From Acidovorax soli (GTDB taxonomy: Bacteria > Pseudomonadota > Gammaproteobacteria > Burkholderiales > Burkholderiaceae_C), in the NCBI RefSeq assembly GCF_014207955.1, contig NZ_JACHLK010000025.1, positions 1-64,000 of the forward strand: DNA of 64,000 nucleotides, read 5' to 3'. The notes below the pieces were generated by a model. That model was not told the origin of the DNA, made no database searches, and saw only the letters and a list, made by a program, of their open reading frames with translations. Position 1 is the first letter of the stretch; each line of letters starts with the position of its first letter. Of the stretch, positions 33,208-41,304 are shown piece after piece. Position numbers and translations under genes: made by a program.

Positions 33208-36060
33208 TTATATGGTGGCGATGGCAATGGTCGCTGCCTTGGGCGCCAGGGGGCCGGTGGCGCGCACCATGCGCTTGAGCTCGGGCAGGCAGGAGCCGCA
33301 GTTGGTGCCGCAGCGCAGCGCACCCTGCAACTGGGCCAGGCGCTCGTCGTCGGTGCCGTGGCACTGCGCCAGCCTGCCGGTGATGGCCGCGTCGGTGACG
33401 TTGAAGCAGGTGCACACGGTCTTGCCACGCGACTGCACCGCGACCGGCGCCTTGGCACTGGGCACGAGCAGCAGGCGGCCGTAGGTCTGCGCGGGCAGTT
33501 CTTCCTGCAGCAGGGTCTTGATCCAGCCCTGGGCGCTGGTGTCGCCCGCCAGCACGATGGCTTCGAGCGTCGTGGCGCCATCGCCGCGCTTTGCCAGGCG
33601 TGCCGCACGGCGCTGGCCGCGCTTCCTGTCGGCATAGCGCAGCGTGTCGCTGCCGGCCAGGCCCAGCAGGGTCTCGATGCGCTCGATCAGGGCATCGGGC
33701 GGTGCCTCGTGTGCGGCTGCGCGCAGCAGCACGCCGGTGCGCTCGCGGCCCGGTTCCGACAGCGGTGTGTTGTTGCTGAAGGGCACGCAGCTCGCAAAGG
33801 GAAAGGCCTCCATCAGCTCCGCCAGGGCCGTGCGCGCCGCCAGGGCGCTGTCGGCCGGCAGCCAGGCCAGGGCCAGCAGCGTCCAGGGCATCTCGGCCTT
33901 GAGGATCTTCACGGCCGCGTGCTTGAGCTCGGGCTGCTTGGACGTGGGGCAGTAGGCCGAGGTGGTCAGTGCATTCACGCCCGACAGGCGCCCCCCCGTG
34001 GACGACTGGCCCGAGAGGTATTCGCTGCCCCAGTGCATGGCCATGAAGGCCTGCGAGCGCCCGATGGTGGTGTCGGCCTGCACCGGCACGACGATGGAGC
34101 CGCGCTTGCTGGTGACATGCACCAGGTCGCCGCCCTGCAGCTGGCGCTGCGCCATGTCGTCCGGGTGCATCTGCACCGAGGGCTCGGCCACATGGCCGAA
34201 CAGCCGCCCCAGTGTGCCGGTGCGGCTCATGCCATGCCACTGGTCGCGCAGGCGGCCGGTGGTCAGGGCAAAGGGGTAGCGCGACTCGCGCGGCTCGGCC
34301 ACGGGCTGCCAGGCGTGCGCCGCAAAGCGCGCACGGCCGTCGGCCGTGGGGTAGATGCCGTCTTCGTACAGGCGGACCTTGCCGGTGCTTGCGCCCTCGG
34401 GCAGCGGCCATTGCTGCGGGCCATTGGCTTCGAGCAGGGTCCACGACAGGCCGGTGATGTCCAGGTCGCGGTCGCGTGTGCTCTCGCGGTGCTCGTTCCA
34501 CACGGCCTCGGCGCCGGCATCGGCGTCCTCGGTGCTGTAGGGGAACAGGCTGGGGGCGCCGGGGCGCAGGTGCGCCTCCAGTTGGTGCGCGAACTGCACC
34601 GCAATGGCCCAGTCGTGGCGCGTCTGCCCGGGGGCGGGCACGGCGCTGCGCACACGCGAGATGCGGCGCTCGCTGTTGGTCACGGTGCCGACCTTCTCGC
34701 CCCAGGTGGTGGCGGGCAGCAGCAGGTCGGCGTACTGCGCGGTGGCGGTGGTGGCAAAGGCCTCCTGTACGACCACGAACTCGGCACGCTCCAGCGCGCG
34801 GCGCACGGTGGCCTGGTCGGGCATGCTTTGCGCGGGGTTGGTGCAGGCGATCCACAGCGCGCGGATCTCGCCATCGGCCGCGGCCTGGAACATCTCCACC
34901 GCCGTCTTGCCGGGGCGGGCCGGCACATCGGCCACGCCCCACAGGGCGGCCACCTCGGCGCGGTGCGCGGGGTTGGCGAGGTCGCGGTGCGCGCTCAGCA
35001 GGTTGGCCAGGCCGCCCACCTCGCGCCCGCCCATGGCATTGGGCTGGCCGGTCAGCGAGAACGGGCCTGCGCCCGGCTTGCCGATCTGCGCTGTGGCCAG
35101 GTGCAGGTTGATCAGCGCGGCGTTCTTGGCCGTGCCGCTCGAACTCTGGTTCAGGCCCTGGCAGTACAGGCTGAGCGTGGCTTTGGAGGTGGCAAACCAC
35201 TGCGCCGCCGTGGCCAGATCGGCCGCGGGGATGCCGCACACCGCGCTCACGCGCTCGGGCGTGCAGTCGGCCACCAAGGCCTTGAGGGCCTCGAAGCCGG
35301 TGGTGTGGGCGCCGATGTAGTCGGCATCGACCCAGCCCTCGCGCAGCATGAGGTGCAGCATGCCGTTGAACAGCATCACGTCGCTGCCCGGCTCGATGGG
35401 CAGGAACAGGTCGGCCATGCCCGCGGTGTCGGTGCGGCGCGGGTCGGCGACGATGACCTTCATGCCCGGGTTGGCGGCGCGCGCGTCTTCGATGCGGCGG
35501 AACAGGATGGGGTGCGCCCAGGCCGCATTGCTGCCCACGAAGAACAGGCACTGCGCGTGCTTCACGTCGTCGTAGCAGGCGGGCGGCGCGTCGGCCCCCA
35601 GCGTGGCCTTGTAGCCGGCCACGGCGCTGCTCATGCACAGGCGCGAGTTGGTGTCGATGTTGTTGGTGCCGATCAGGCCCTTGGCCAGCTTGTTGAAGAT
35701 GTAGTAGTCCTCGGTGAGCAACTGGCCGCTCACATAGAAGCCGACCGCATCGGGGCCGTGCTGTGCAATGGTGCCAGCGAACCGCTGGGCTGCCATGCCC
35801 AGCGCGGCGTCCCAGGCGATGGGCTGGGCCGCGGCACCGCGCTGGCTGCGGTGCAGGGGGTGGAGCAGGCGGGTTTGCTGCGTGACGGGGCTCGCAGCCG
35901 TGAGGTGCAGGGTGGAGCCCTTGGTGCACAGGCGGCCGAAGTTGGCGGGGTGGGTGGGGTCGCCGCGCACGCCGGTGATCTGCGGGCCTTGGGATTCGAT
36001 GATCACGCCGCAGCCTACGCCGCAGTAGGGGCAGGTGGATTTGGTTTCTGTCATTTTCAT
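33208..36060 (-). CDS. nasA: Assimilatory nitrate reductase, catalytic subunit
   Basis: Cytoplasmic molybdopterin enzyme of 950 residues reducing nitrate to nitrite. The N-terminal [4Fe-4S] motif CPYCGVGCGV is at residues 10-19 with a distal Cys in GRLCTKG near 54. MGD-binding regions follow (FFVGSNAAWAHPI; PDEXX-like blocks). The C-terminus adds a BFD-like [2Fe-2S] domain (CTCFNV near 880, CGTNCGSC near 917), as in Klebsiella NasA. The ATG at 36060 is chosen; one at 36054 is equally possible. A 756-base repeat block separates it from the upstream gene of the operon. Confidence 0.95.
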   Translation of the reverse strand: MKMTETKSTCPYCGVGCGVIIESQGPQITGVRGDPTHPANFGRLCTKGSTLHLTAASPVTQQTRLLHPLHRSQRGAAAQPIAWDAALGMAAQRFAGTIAQHGPDAVGFYVSGQLLTEDYYIFNKLAKGLIGTNNIDTNSRLCMSSAVAGYKATLGADAPPACYDDVKHAQCLFFVGSNAAWAHPILFRRIEDARAANPGMKVIVADPRRTDTAGMADLFLPIEPGSDVMLFNGMLHLMLREGWVDADYIGAHTTGFEALKALVADCTPERVSAVCGIPAADLATAAQWFATSKATLSLYCQGLNQSSSGTAKNAALINLHLATAQIGKPGAGPFSLTGQPNAMGGREVGGLANLLSAHRDLANPAHRAEVAALWGVADVPARPGKTAVEMFQAAADGEIRALWIACTNPAQSMPDQATVRRALERAEFVVVQEAFATTATAQYADLLLPATTWGEKVGTVTNSERRISRVRSAVPAPGQTRHDWAIAVQFAHQLEAHLRPGAPSLFPYSTEDADAGAEAVWNEHRESTRDRDLDITGLSWTLLEANGPQQWPLPEGASTGKVRLYEDGIYPTADGRARFAAHAWQPVAEPRESRYPFALTTGRLRDQWHGMSRTGTLGRLFGHVAEPSVQMHPDDMAQRQLQGGDLVHVTSKRGSIVVPVQADTTIGRSQAFMAMHWGSEYLSGQSSTGGRLSGVNALTTSAYCPTSKQPELKHAAVKILKAEMPWTLLALAWLPADSALAARTALAELMEAFPFASCVPFSNNTPLSEPGRERTGVLLRAAAHEAPPDALIERIETLLGLAGSDTLRYADRKRGQRRAARLAKRGDGATTLEAIVLAGDTSAQGWIKTLLQEELPAQTYGRLLLVPSAKAPVAVQSRGKTVCTCFNVTDAAITGRLAQCHGTDDERLAQLQGALRCGTNCGSCLPELKRMVRATGPLAPKAATIAIATI

Positions 36061-36088
36061 TTCGTGGTTGCGGCGTGCTGGTTCTTGG

Positions 36089-36400
36089 GGGCGGAGGCCG
36101 GGGTGTGCGCCCGGCGGCGCACCTACTTTCTTTTGCTTCGCCAAAAGAAAGTGGGCAAAGAAAAGGCGACCCTGCTGTCCGTGTCCCCTGCGCTGCGCTC
36201 CGGGGCAACCTGCGATGCTCGAAGCAGGGGTGCACCGAAGAACTCCCTGCGCTCCCTCTTCGAGGGAGCTCCGGTCAAACAGCTTCGGCGAGTCAGATGA
36301 CGAAGCGCGTGTGTCCTGCGGCACACGCGCCACCCCAGCTTCTGCGCTTCTCGGCACGTCCAGAAGGGATTGGGGGCCCCACACGGGCCATCGCTTTGCT
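36089..36400 (-). repeat. Large structured dispersed repeat, copy C (inverted)
   Basis: Reads on the minus strand in the same order as copies at 1-332 and 36491-36783, making an inverted pair with the latter. The conserved hairpin here is CACTTTCTTTTG/CAAAAGAAAGTAG around GCGAAG (about 36120-36155), beside a GTGCGCC/GGCGCAC hairpin. The internal variable hairpin differs from the other copies (CCCCGGAGCGC...GCGCAGGGG type). It lies inside the nasC-nasA operon. Confidence 0.8.
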
Positions 36401-36490
36401 CGGCCCCGTTGGCCTCGCTGCGCATCGGCCCGTCGGCAGCGCGCAGCGCGTGACCGACACCCGGCGCAGCTGCGAAGCAGCAGACGTGTG

Positions 36491-36783
36491 GAGCCCGCTC
36501 CCCACCCCTTCTGACCGTGCCGAGAAGCGCAGGGCCTGGGGTGAGCGCGTGCCGAAGGACACGCGCAGCGTTGTCTGACTCACCGCGGATGTTTGAGCGG
36601 AGTTCACCCGCAGGGGGAACGCAGCGAGTTCCGCGGTGCACCCCAGGACCGAGCATCGCAGGCTGCCCGTAGCGAAGCGAAGGGACACGGGCAGCGGGGT
36701 CGCCTTTTCTTTGCCTTCTTTCTTTTGGCGACGCAAAAGAAAGAAGGTGCGCCGCCGGGCGCACATCCCGGCCCCCGCCCTCA
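36491..36783 (+). repeat. Large structured dispersed repeat, copy B
   Basis: Direct copy of the repeat at 1-332. The conserved hairpin arms here are CCTTCTTTCTTTTG and CAAAAGAAAGAAGG (about 36715-36750): relative to copy A both arms changed together so pairing is kept. Copies B and C face each other with about 90 bases between. Together they fill the 756-base gap between nasA and the upstream PilJ-domain gene; no coding sequence is supported in the gap. Confidence 0.8.
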
Positions 36784-36816
36784 GCAAAGTAACTGAAGCA
36801 ACCAAGCACAACGACC

Positions 36817-37680
36817 TCAACCTGCCAGAGCAGCATAGAGACCAGTCACCCGATCCATGCTCGACAACAAATTCTCACTCGCCACAAACACCTCCGACAC
36901 CTGCCGCGCCGTGCTGCCCGCCACCCCGCCGGCCTGCATCCGCTGCAGCGCCGCATCGAAGAACACCCACTGCCCATCCGCCAGCAGCAATTCCTGCCGG
37001 ATCCGGTCATTGGCCTCGGGCGCCTTGCGCAGCACCTCGGTCGCCGCAATGAATTCGGTGCGCGCCTTGGCAATCTCCGCCGCGGCAACCGCCGCGTCCA
37101 CCGGCAACTGCGCGGCCAGGTAAAACTTGGCCATGCGCTGGCTCAGCATGCGCTGGCGGCCGGCCACGTTGACCAGGTGACCCACGGGCTTGCCCGAGGC
37201 CGACTCGTACTGCACCGTGCCCTGGTGGGCCAGGGCCAGCACCTTGGCGTCGGCCTGCAGCATCGCGGTGGCGCCGGCCAGGGCGGGTGTGCCGGTGAGC
37301 AGCGTGGCCTTGTGCGCGGACCAGGCGGCATCGAGCTGGCCGTAGGTGTCGCGGATCGTCGGGTTGGGGGCATAGGCCTTGAGCTCGGCGAGCTGGCGCT
37401 CGAACAGGGCCACGGACTGCTCCAGCACCTGGCGCGCGGCGGGCTCCTGCACCTTGTGCGCCAGGGCCAGCCAGGCCTTGCCCATGCGCTGGCTCAGCAT
37501 GCGCTGGCGCCCGGCCTTGTTGATGGCATCGTTGAGGTTGGCCACCTGGGCATGGGCCTGGCGCGCGGCCACCAGGCCCAGGGCACCGGCCACGGTGGCG
37601 GCGGTTGCGGTCACCAGCAGGGTCCGGCGTTGCAGGGCCGGCAAGGCCGTGGCCATCGGGGTGTTGTGCTGCTTGTTCAT
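36817..37680 (-). CDS. Exported protein with two PilJ/NarX-like sensor domains
   Basis: Protein of 287 residues with a twin-arginine-like signal (QRRTLLVTATAATVAGALG, cleavage after AHA near 37). The motif GRQRMLSQRM occurs twice, at about residues 50 and 156. This is the PF13675-type (type IV pilus chemotaxis transducer N-terminal) helix related to the nitrate-binding P-box helix of NarX. There is no signalling domain or membrane anchor after the signal. Encoded 38 bases after nasC, so it is part of the nitrate operon; a periplasmic nitrate-binding role is inference. Confidence 0.82.
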   Translation of the reverse strand: MNKQHNTPMATALPALQRRTLLVTATAATVAGALGLVAARQAHAQVANLNDAINKAGRQRMLSQRMGKAWLALAHKVQEPAARQVLEQSVALFERQLAELKAYAPNPTIRDTYGQLDAAWSAHKATLLTGTPALAGATAMLQADAKVLALAHQGTVQYESASGKPVGHLVNVAGRQRMLSQRMAKFYLAAQLPVDAAVAAAEIAKARTEFIAATEVLRKAPEANDRIRQELLLADGQWVFFDAALQRMQAGGVAGSTARQVSEVFVASENLLSSMDRVTGLYAALAG

Positions 37681-37718
37681 GGGGCCCTCCTTGGTTGTTC
37701 GTCGTGTTGCCGAGCTGC

Positions 37719-38948
37719 TCATTCCGTGGCGGCCGGGCCGAACATCAGCTGGTCGCGGATCTCGTCCACCGTGCGGCCTTCGCGCAGCAGCTCGAAGTAC
37801 CAGCTGCCGTCCACCGTGTCGCCATAGAGGCAGGCGCCCACGAGCTTGTCGTCCTTGATCACCAGCTTCTTGTACGAGCCGGTCACCGGGTCGCTCATGA
37901 CGATCTCCTCGGTGCCCTCGCCGCCCTGGAAATCCCCGGCGCTGAACAGGTCGATGCCCGTCACCTTGAGCTTGGTGGAGGTGAGCGAGCCCTGGTAGCG
38001 GTCGATGCCCATCTCGGCCAGGTGGTTGGCCAGCACCTTGCCCTGCTCGAACAGCGGCGCCACCAGGCCATAGGCGATGCCGCGGTGCGCGGCGCACTCG
38101 CCCACCGCGTAGATGCGCGCGTCGGTGATGGTCTGCAGCGTGTCGCTGACCACGATGCCCCGGTTCACGTGCAGGCGCATCTTCTCGGCCAGCGCCGTGT
38201 TGGGGCGTATGCCCACGGCCATCACCACCAGGTCGGCCGGCACTTCGCTGCCGTCCTTGAACTTCACCGCGGTCACGCGGCCCTCGGGCCCGCCCACCAG
38301 CTCCGCGGTCTGGGCATTGAGCAGGAACTGCATGCCGCGCTCCTGCAGCGACTGCTGCAGCATGCCGCCCGCCACCTCGTCGAGCTGGCGCTCCATGAGC
38401 GTGTTGCCCACATGCACCACGCTCACCTGCATGCCGCGCTTGACCAGGCCGTTGGCCACTTCCAGGCCCAGCAGGCCGCCGCCGATGACCACGGCATGGC
38501 GGTAGGTGGCCGCAGCGGCGATCATGGCCTCGGTGTCGGCGATGTCGCGGTAGGCCAGCACGCCGTCGAGGTCCTTGCCTGGCACGGGCAGGATGAAGGG
38601 GTTGGAGCCCGTGGCCAGGATCAGGCGGTCGTACTCGGTGCTGATGGTCTCGCCGGTGGCGCTGGTGGCGTGCACGATGCGGCGCACGCGGTCCACCTCG
38701 GTCACGGTGAAGCCCGCATGCAGCGTGATCTGGTGCTCTTCGTACCAGGACCAGTCGTTGAGGATGATCTCGTCGATGGTCTGCTCGCCTGCGAGCACCG
38801 GCGACAGCAGGATGCGGTTGTAGTTGGGGTGCGGCTCGGCGCCGAACACCGTGATGTCGTAGAGGTCGGGGGCGATCTTGAGCAGCTCTTCCAGCGTGCG
38901 CACGCCGGCCATGCCGTTGCCCACCATCACCAGCCTGGATTTTTTCAT
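37719..38948 (-). CDS. nasC: FAD/NAD(P)H electron-transfer subunit of assimilatory nitrate reductase
   Basis: Flavoprotein of 409 residues equivalent to the N-terminal FAD/NAD half of NirB and to Klebsiella NasC. The FAD motif VGNGMAGVRTLEELL is at 8-22, NYNRILLSPVLAGE near 46, the NAD site VIGGGLLGLEVANGL near 145 and AVGECAAHRG near 270. The siroheme and BFD domains of NirB are absent and the protein ends cleanly, so it is a stand-alone subunit, not a truncated NirB. It passes electrons from NADH to NasA. First gene after a sigma-54/NasT leader. Confidence 0.88.
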   Translation of the reverse strand: MKKSRLVMVGNGMAGVRTLEELLKIAPDLYDITVFGAEPHPNYNRILLSPVLAGEQTIDEIILNDWSWYEEHQITLHAGFTVTEVDRVRRIVHATSATGETISTEYDRLILATGSNPFILPVPGKDLDGVLAYRDIADTEAMIAAAATYRHAVVIGGGLLGLEVANGLVKRGMQVSVVHVGNTLMERQLDEVAGGMLQQSLQERGMQFLLNAQTAELVGGPEGRVTAVKFKDGSEVPADLVVMAVGIRPNTALAEKMRLHVNRGIVVSDTLQTITDARIYAVGECAAHRGIAYGLVAPLFEQGKVLANHLAEMGIDRYQGSLTSTKLKVTGIDLFSAGDFQGGEGTEEIVMSDPVTGSYKKLVIKDDKLVGACLYGDTVDGSWYFELLREGRTVDEIRDQLMFGPAATE

Positions 38949-38982
38949 CGCAGCCCCCCACAGCACCTGTCAAAAACACAAA

Positions 38983-39051
38983 CAAACAAAAAAGGCGTCC
39001 ACACCGTGCTGCACCGAGAAAACCGCTCGATACCGCAGGTGGGGACGCCTT
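38983..39051 (-). terminator. NasT-controlled intrinsic terminator before nasC
   Basis: On the minus strand AAGGCGTCCCCACC pairs with GGTGTGGACGCCTT around a 30-odd base loop and is followed by TTTTTTGTTTG. It lies inside the leader, 35 bases before the nasC start, so transcription must read through it. The AGGCGTCC/GGACGCCT core recurs in the narK and nrtA leaders. Confidence 0.85.
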
Positions 39052-39109
39052 CGTCCTTGCAGGCCGGGGTGCGCCATTGCACCGGGGGCCCGCGGGGCCC
39101 TTGCGGGCC
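39052..39109 (-). promoter_or_regulatory. ANTAR (NasT) two-hairpin leader of the nasC-nasA operon
   Basis: Hairpin 1 (39087-39109) has a 7 bp stem GGCCCGC/GCGGGCC with a 9-base loop beginning AAGG. Hairpin 2 (39068-39083) has stem GGTGC/GCACC and the hexaloop AATGGC, with A at position 1 and G at position 4 as required for ANTAR targets. The intrinsic terminator follows directly. Hairpin 1 starts at about the predicted sigma-54 transcription start. Binding by NasT would favour read-through. Confidence 0.75.
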
Positions 39110-39122
39110 GTGCCTGCAAATA

Positions 39123-39138
39123 AGCAATGGATGTGCCA
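39123..39138 (-). promoter_or_regulatory. Sigma-54 promoter of the nasC operon
   Basis: Minus strand TGGCACATCCATTGCT, an excellent match to the -24/-12 consensus TGGCACN5TTGCW with correct GG-GC spacing. The predicted start is about 39112, immediately before leader hairpin 1. Confidence 0.85.
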
Positions 39139-39225
39139 GCCGAGTGCCCCGTTGCGGGGCGCGCCAGGCCTGCCGGTCATCGCTGGGGGCGGCCCCAGGG
39201 TGGTGCCCGGTGCACCATGTTGCGC

Positions 39226-39242
39226 TGCACCATCCTGGGGCT
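39226..39242. promoter_or_regulatory. Candidate NtrC site upstream of nasC
   Basis: TGCACCATCCTGGGGCT matches the NtrC consensus TGCACCAN3TGGTGCA in one full half-site and most of the second, about 90-105 bases upstream of the sigma-54 element, a normal enhancer distance. The region 39139-39315 holds further TGCACC half-sites and nothing gene-like. Confidence 0.5.
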
Positions 39243-39315
39243 ATCGGGGCCGGGCTGTCTTGCTGGGGTGCTGGTGTGCACCAGCTTGGGCATGAAAGAT
39301 GCTTGCCTGTGGTGC

Positions 39316-41073
39316 ATGAGTTTTGAACTGGATTTCGGCTGCGTCTCGCAGGCCGGGCGCAAGGAGGGCAACGAAGACTTTGCTGCCCTGGTCGAGGGCC
39401 AGGGGCGCGACCATGCGCGCGGCGCGGTCGCTGCCCTGGCCGATGGTGTGAGTGCGGGCGGCAATGGGCGCGAGGCGGCGCAGACCACGGTGCGCACGCT
39501 GCTGTCCGACTACTTCGCCACGCCCGAGACCTGGGACACCACGGTGGCGCTGGACCGCATCCTCAGTGCGCACAACGCCTGGCTGGCGGCCATGAACCGG
39601 CGGCGCCAGCCTGCCGTGGGCCTGACCACGCTCACCGCCATCGTGCTGCGCGGCCAGTCCTATACCGTGGCCCATGTGGGGGATACGCGGGCCTACCTGC
39701 TGCGCAACGGAAGGCTGCAGCAGCTCACGGCCGACCATGTGATCGCGCAGCGCGACCTGGCGCACCAGCTCACGCGTGCCCTGGGGCTGGACGACCATGT
39801 GGTGGTGGACTACAGCCAGGGTGAGTTGCAGAGTGGCGATCTGTTCCTGCTGGCGTCCGACGGCGTGCACGGCAGCCTGCCCGAGCGTGAGTTGCGCAGC
39901 CTGATGCGCCAGGGCCTGGCGCCGCAGGCCTTGTGCGAGGAACTGGTGCGCACGGCGCTGCGCCGCGGCAGCAGCGACAACGTGACCGCCATGGCCGTGC
40001 AGGTGCGCGGCGTGCTCGAAGCCACCCTGCAGGACGAATCGCGGCGTGCGCAGGAGCTGCCGGTGCTGCCCCTGCTCAAGGTGGGCGATGCGGTCGATGG
40101 CCTGGTGGTCACGGCGCTGGTGGCTGACAGCGGCATCCACCGCATCTACCAGGTGCGCGACCCCGCCACCCAGCGTCTGTATGCGCTCAAGACCTTGAAC
40201 CCCCAGCGCGCCCACGATGGCGAGGAGCGCGCCACGCTGGCGCACGAGGCCTGGGTGGCGCGGCGCATGCAGTCGGGCAGTGCCGCGGCCCACCTGGCCT
40301 GCCTCAACGACTGGCCTGCCCCGGCTTCGGGGGCTGGCAGCAGCTTCTTTTACCTGCTCTACGACTGGCACCGCGGCGAGACCCTGGGCCAGCAGCTGCG
40401 CCGGCGCCAGCCCTTTGGCGTGGCCCGCACCGTGGGCGTGCTCACCCAGGCCGTGCGCGTGCTCGGCCTGCTGCACCGCCAGGGCGTGGTGCACCGGGAC
40501 ATCAAGCCCGACAACCTGCACCTGGGGGACGATGGCGTGCTGCGCGTGCTCGACCTGGGCGTGGCTCTGAGCGGGCGCGAGCCCGAGGCCACGCGGCTGC
40601 TGCACGCCGGCACGCCGAGCTACATGAACCCCGAGCAATGGCCGGGCTATGAGCGCAGCGCCGATGGCGAGACCGGTCGGCTGCCCGATGCCGGCAGCGA
40701 TCTGTTCGCGCTGGGCGTGACCCTGTACCAGTTGCTCAGCCACGGCCGACTGCCCTATGGCGAGGTCGTGCCCTACCAGATCGGGCGCTACCACCGCGAC
40801 CCCGTGGCGCCCAGCCGCCACAACCCCGAGGTGCCGATCTGGCTCGACCAGATCGCCCTCAAGGCGGTGGCGCGGCACCGCGCCCAGCGTTTCGAGACAG
40901 CCGAGGAGCTGCTGCTGGCGCTGGAGCGCGGGGCCTCCAGGCCCCTGCATGCCCACGCACCGCAGGCACCGCTGATGCAGCGCGACGCCACGGCCATCTG
41001 GAAGATCGCGCTGGCGGTGAGCGTGCTGGTGAATCTGTTGCTGGTGTATTGGGTGTTGTTTTTGCCGAGATGA
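39316..41073 (+). CDS. Bifunctional PP2C-type phosphatase / Ser-Thr protein kinase
   Basis: Protein of 585 residues. The N-terminal PP2C phosphatase (about 1-235) shows RKEGNED, ADGVSAGGNG, VGDTRAYL, SDGV and SSDNVTAM, which carry the metal-binding Asp residues. The kinase domain (about 264-530) has the Lys in YALKTL, HRDIKPDNL near 392, DLG in place of DFG and GTPSYMNPEQ. A transmembrane helix is at about 561-583. ATG 39316 fits the domain edge; one at 39292 is possible. It lies between and antisense to two nitrate operons, a location suggesting a regulatory role in nitrate assimilation; targets unknown. Confidence 0.88.
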   Translation: MSFELDFGCVSQAGRKEGNEDFAALVEGQGRDHARGAVAALADGVSAGGNGREAAQTTVRTLLSDYFATPETWDTTVALDRILSAHNAWLAAMNRRRQPAVGLTTLTAIVLRGQSYTVAHVGDTRAYLLRNGRLQQLTADHVIAQRDLAHQLTRALGLDDHVVVDYSQGELQSGDLFLLASDGVHGSLPERELRSLMRQGLAPQALCEELVRTALRRGSSDNVTAMAVQVRGVLEATLQDESRRAQELPVLPLLKVGDAVDGLVVTALVADSGIHRIYQVRDPATQRLYALKTLNPQRAHDGEERATLAHEAWVARRMQSGSAAAHLACLNDWPAPASGAGSSFFYLLYDWHRGETLGQQLRRRQPFGVARTVGVLTQAVRVLGLLHRQGVVHRDIKPDNLHLGDDGVLRVLDLGVALSGREPEATRLLHAGTPSYMNPEQWPGYERSADGETGRLPDAGSDLFALGVTLYQLLSHGRLPYGEVVPYQIGRYHRDPVAPSRHNPEVPIWLDQIALKAVARHRAQRFETAEELLLALERGASRPLHAHAPQAPLMQRDATAIWKIALAVSVLVNLLLVYWVLFLPR

Positions 41074-41110
41074 GCTTGCGCGTGCGATCACCCTTTTAGC
41101 GAAAGCGAGG

Positions 41111-41304
41111 GCAACGCTGCGCGTTGGTTGGCGTGCGCCAACTCAGGCGCTGCGCGCCACCCTCTCTTTCGCTGGAAGCGGGGCAAGCGCTGTCGCGCTT
41201 ACCGGCTGTGCCGGTCACGCGCTGCGCGCGCGGCCCCCCTTCTGGTGAAAGTGCTGGCAACGCTGCGCGTTGGCTGGCTGACGCCAGCTCAGGCGCTGCG
41301 CGCC
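41111..41304. repeat. Two direct copies of a GC-rich repeat at a convergent gene junction
   Basis: A block of about 49 bases beginning GGCAACGCTGCGCGTTGG and ending AGGCGCTGCGCGCC occurs at about 41114-41161 and again at about 41256-41304, with the inner arms TTGGCG/CGCCAA and CTGGCT/GCCAGC-like pairs. The second copy covers the narK stop codon and encodes its last residues (GGRARSA). The rest of the kinase-narK spacer is similar low-complexity GC-rich sequence. Confidence 0.65.

Noticed and set aside
32938-36300. Plus-strand open frame of about 1120 codons opposite nasA and ybiB
   Set aside because: Low-complexity translation antisense to well-conserved nasA; no family similarity.
36061-36816. 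Repeat block considered as an insertion sequence or CRISPR array
   Set aside because: No transposase frame, no regular short repeat-spacer pattern; only two facing copies of a structured repeat.
37719-38948. nasC considered as a truncated nirB pseudogene
   Set aside because: The frame is intact, ends cleanly after the FAD/NAD domains and matches the stand-alone NasC type; nasA next to it carries the expected 2Fe-2S acceptor domain.
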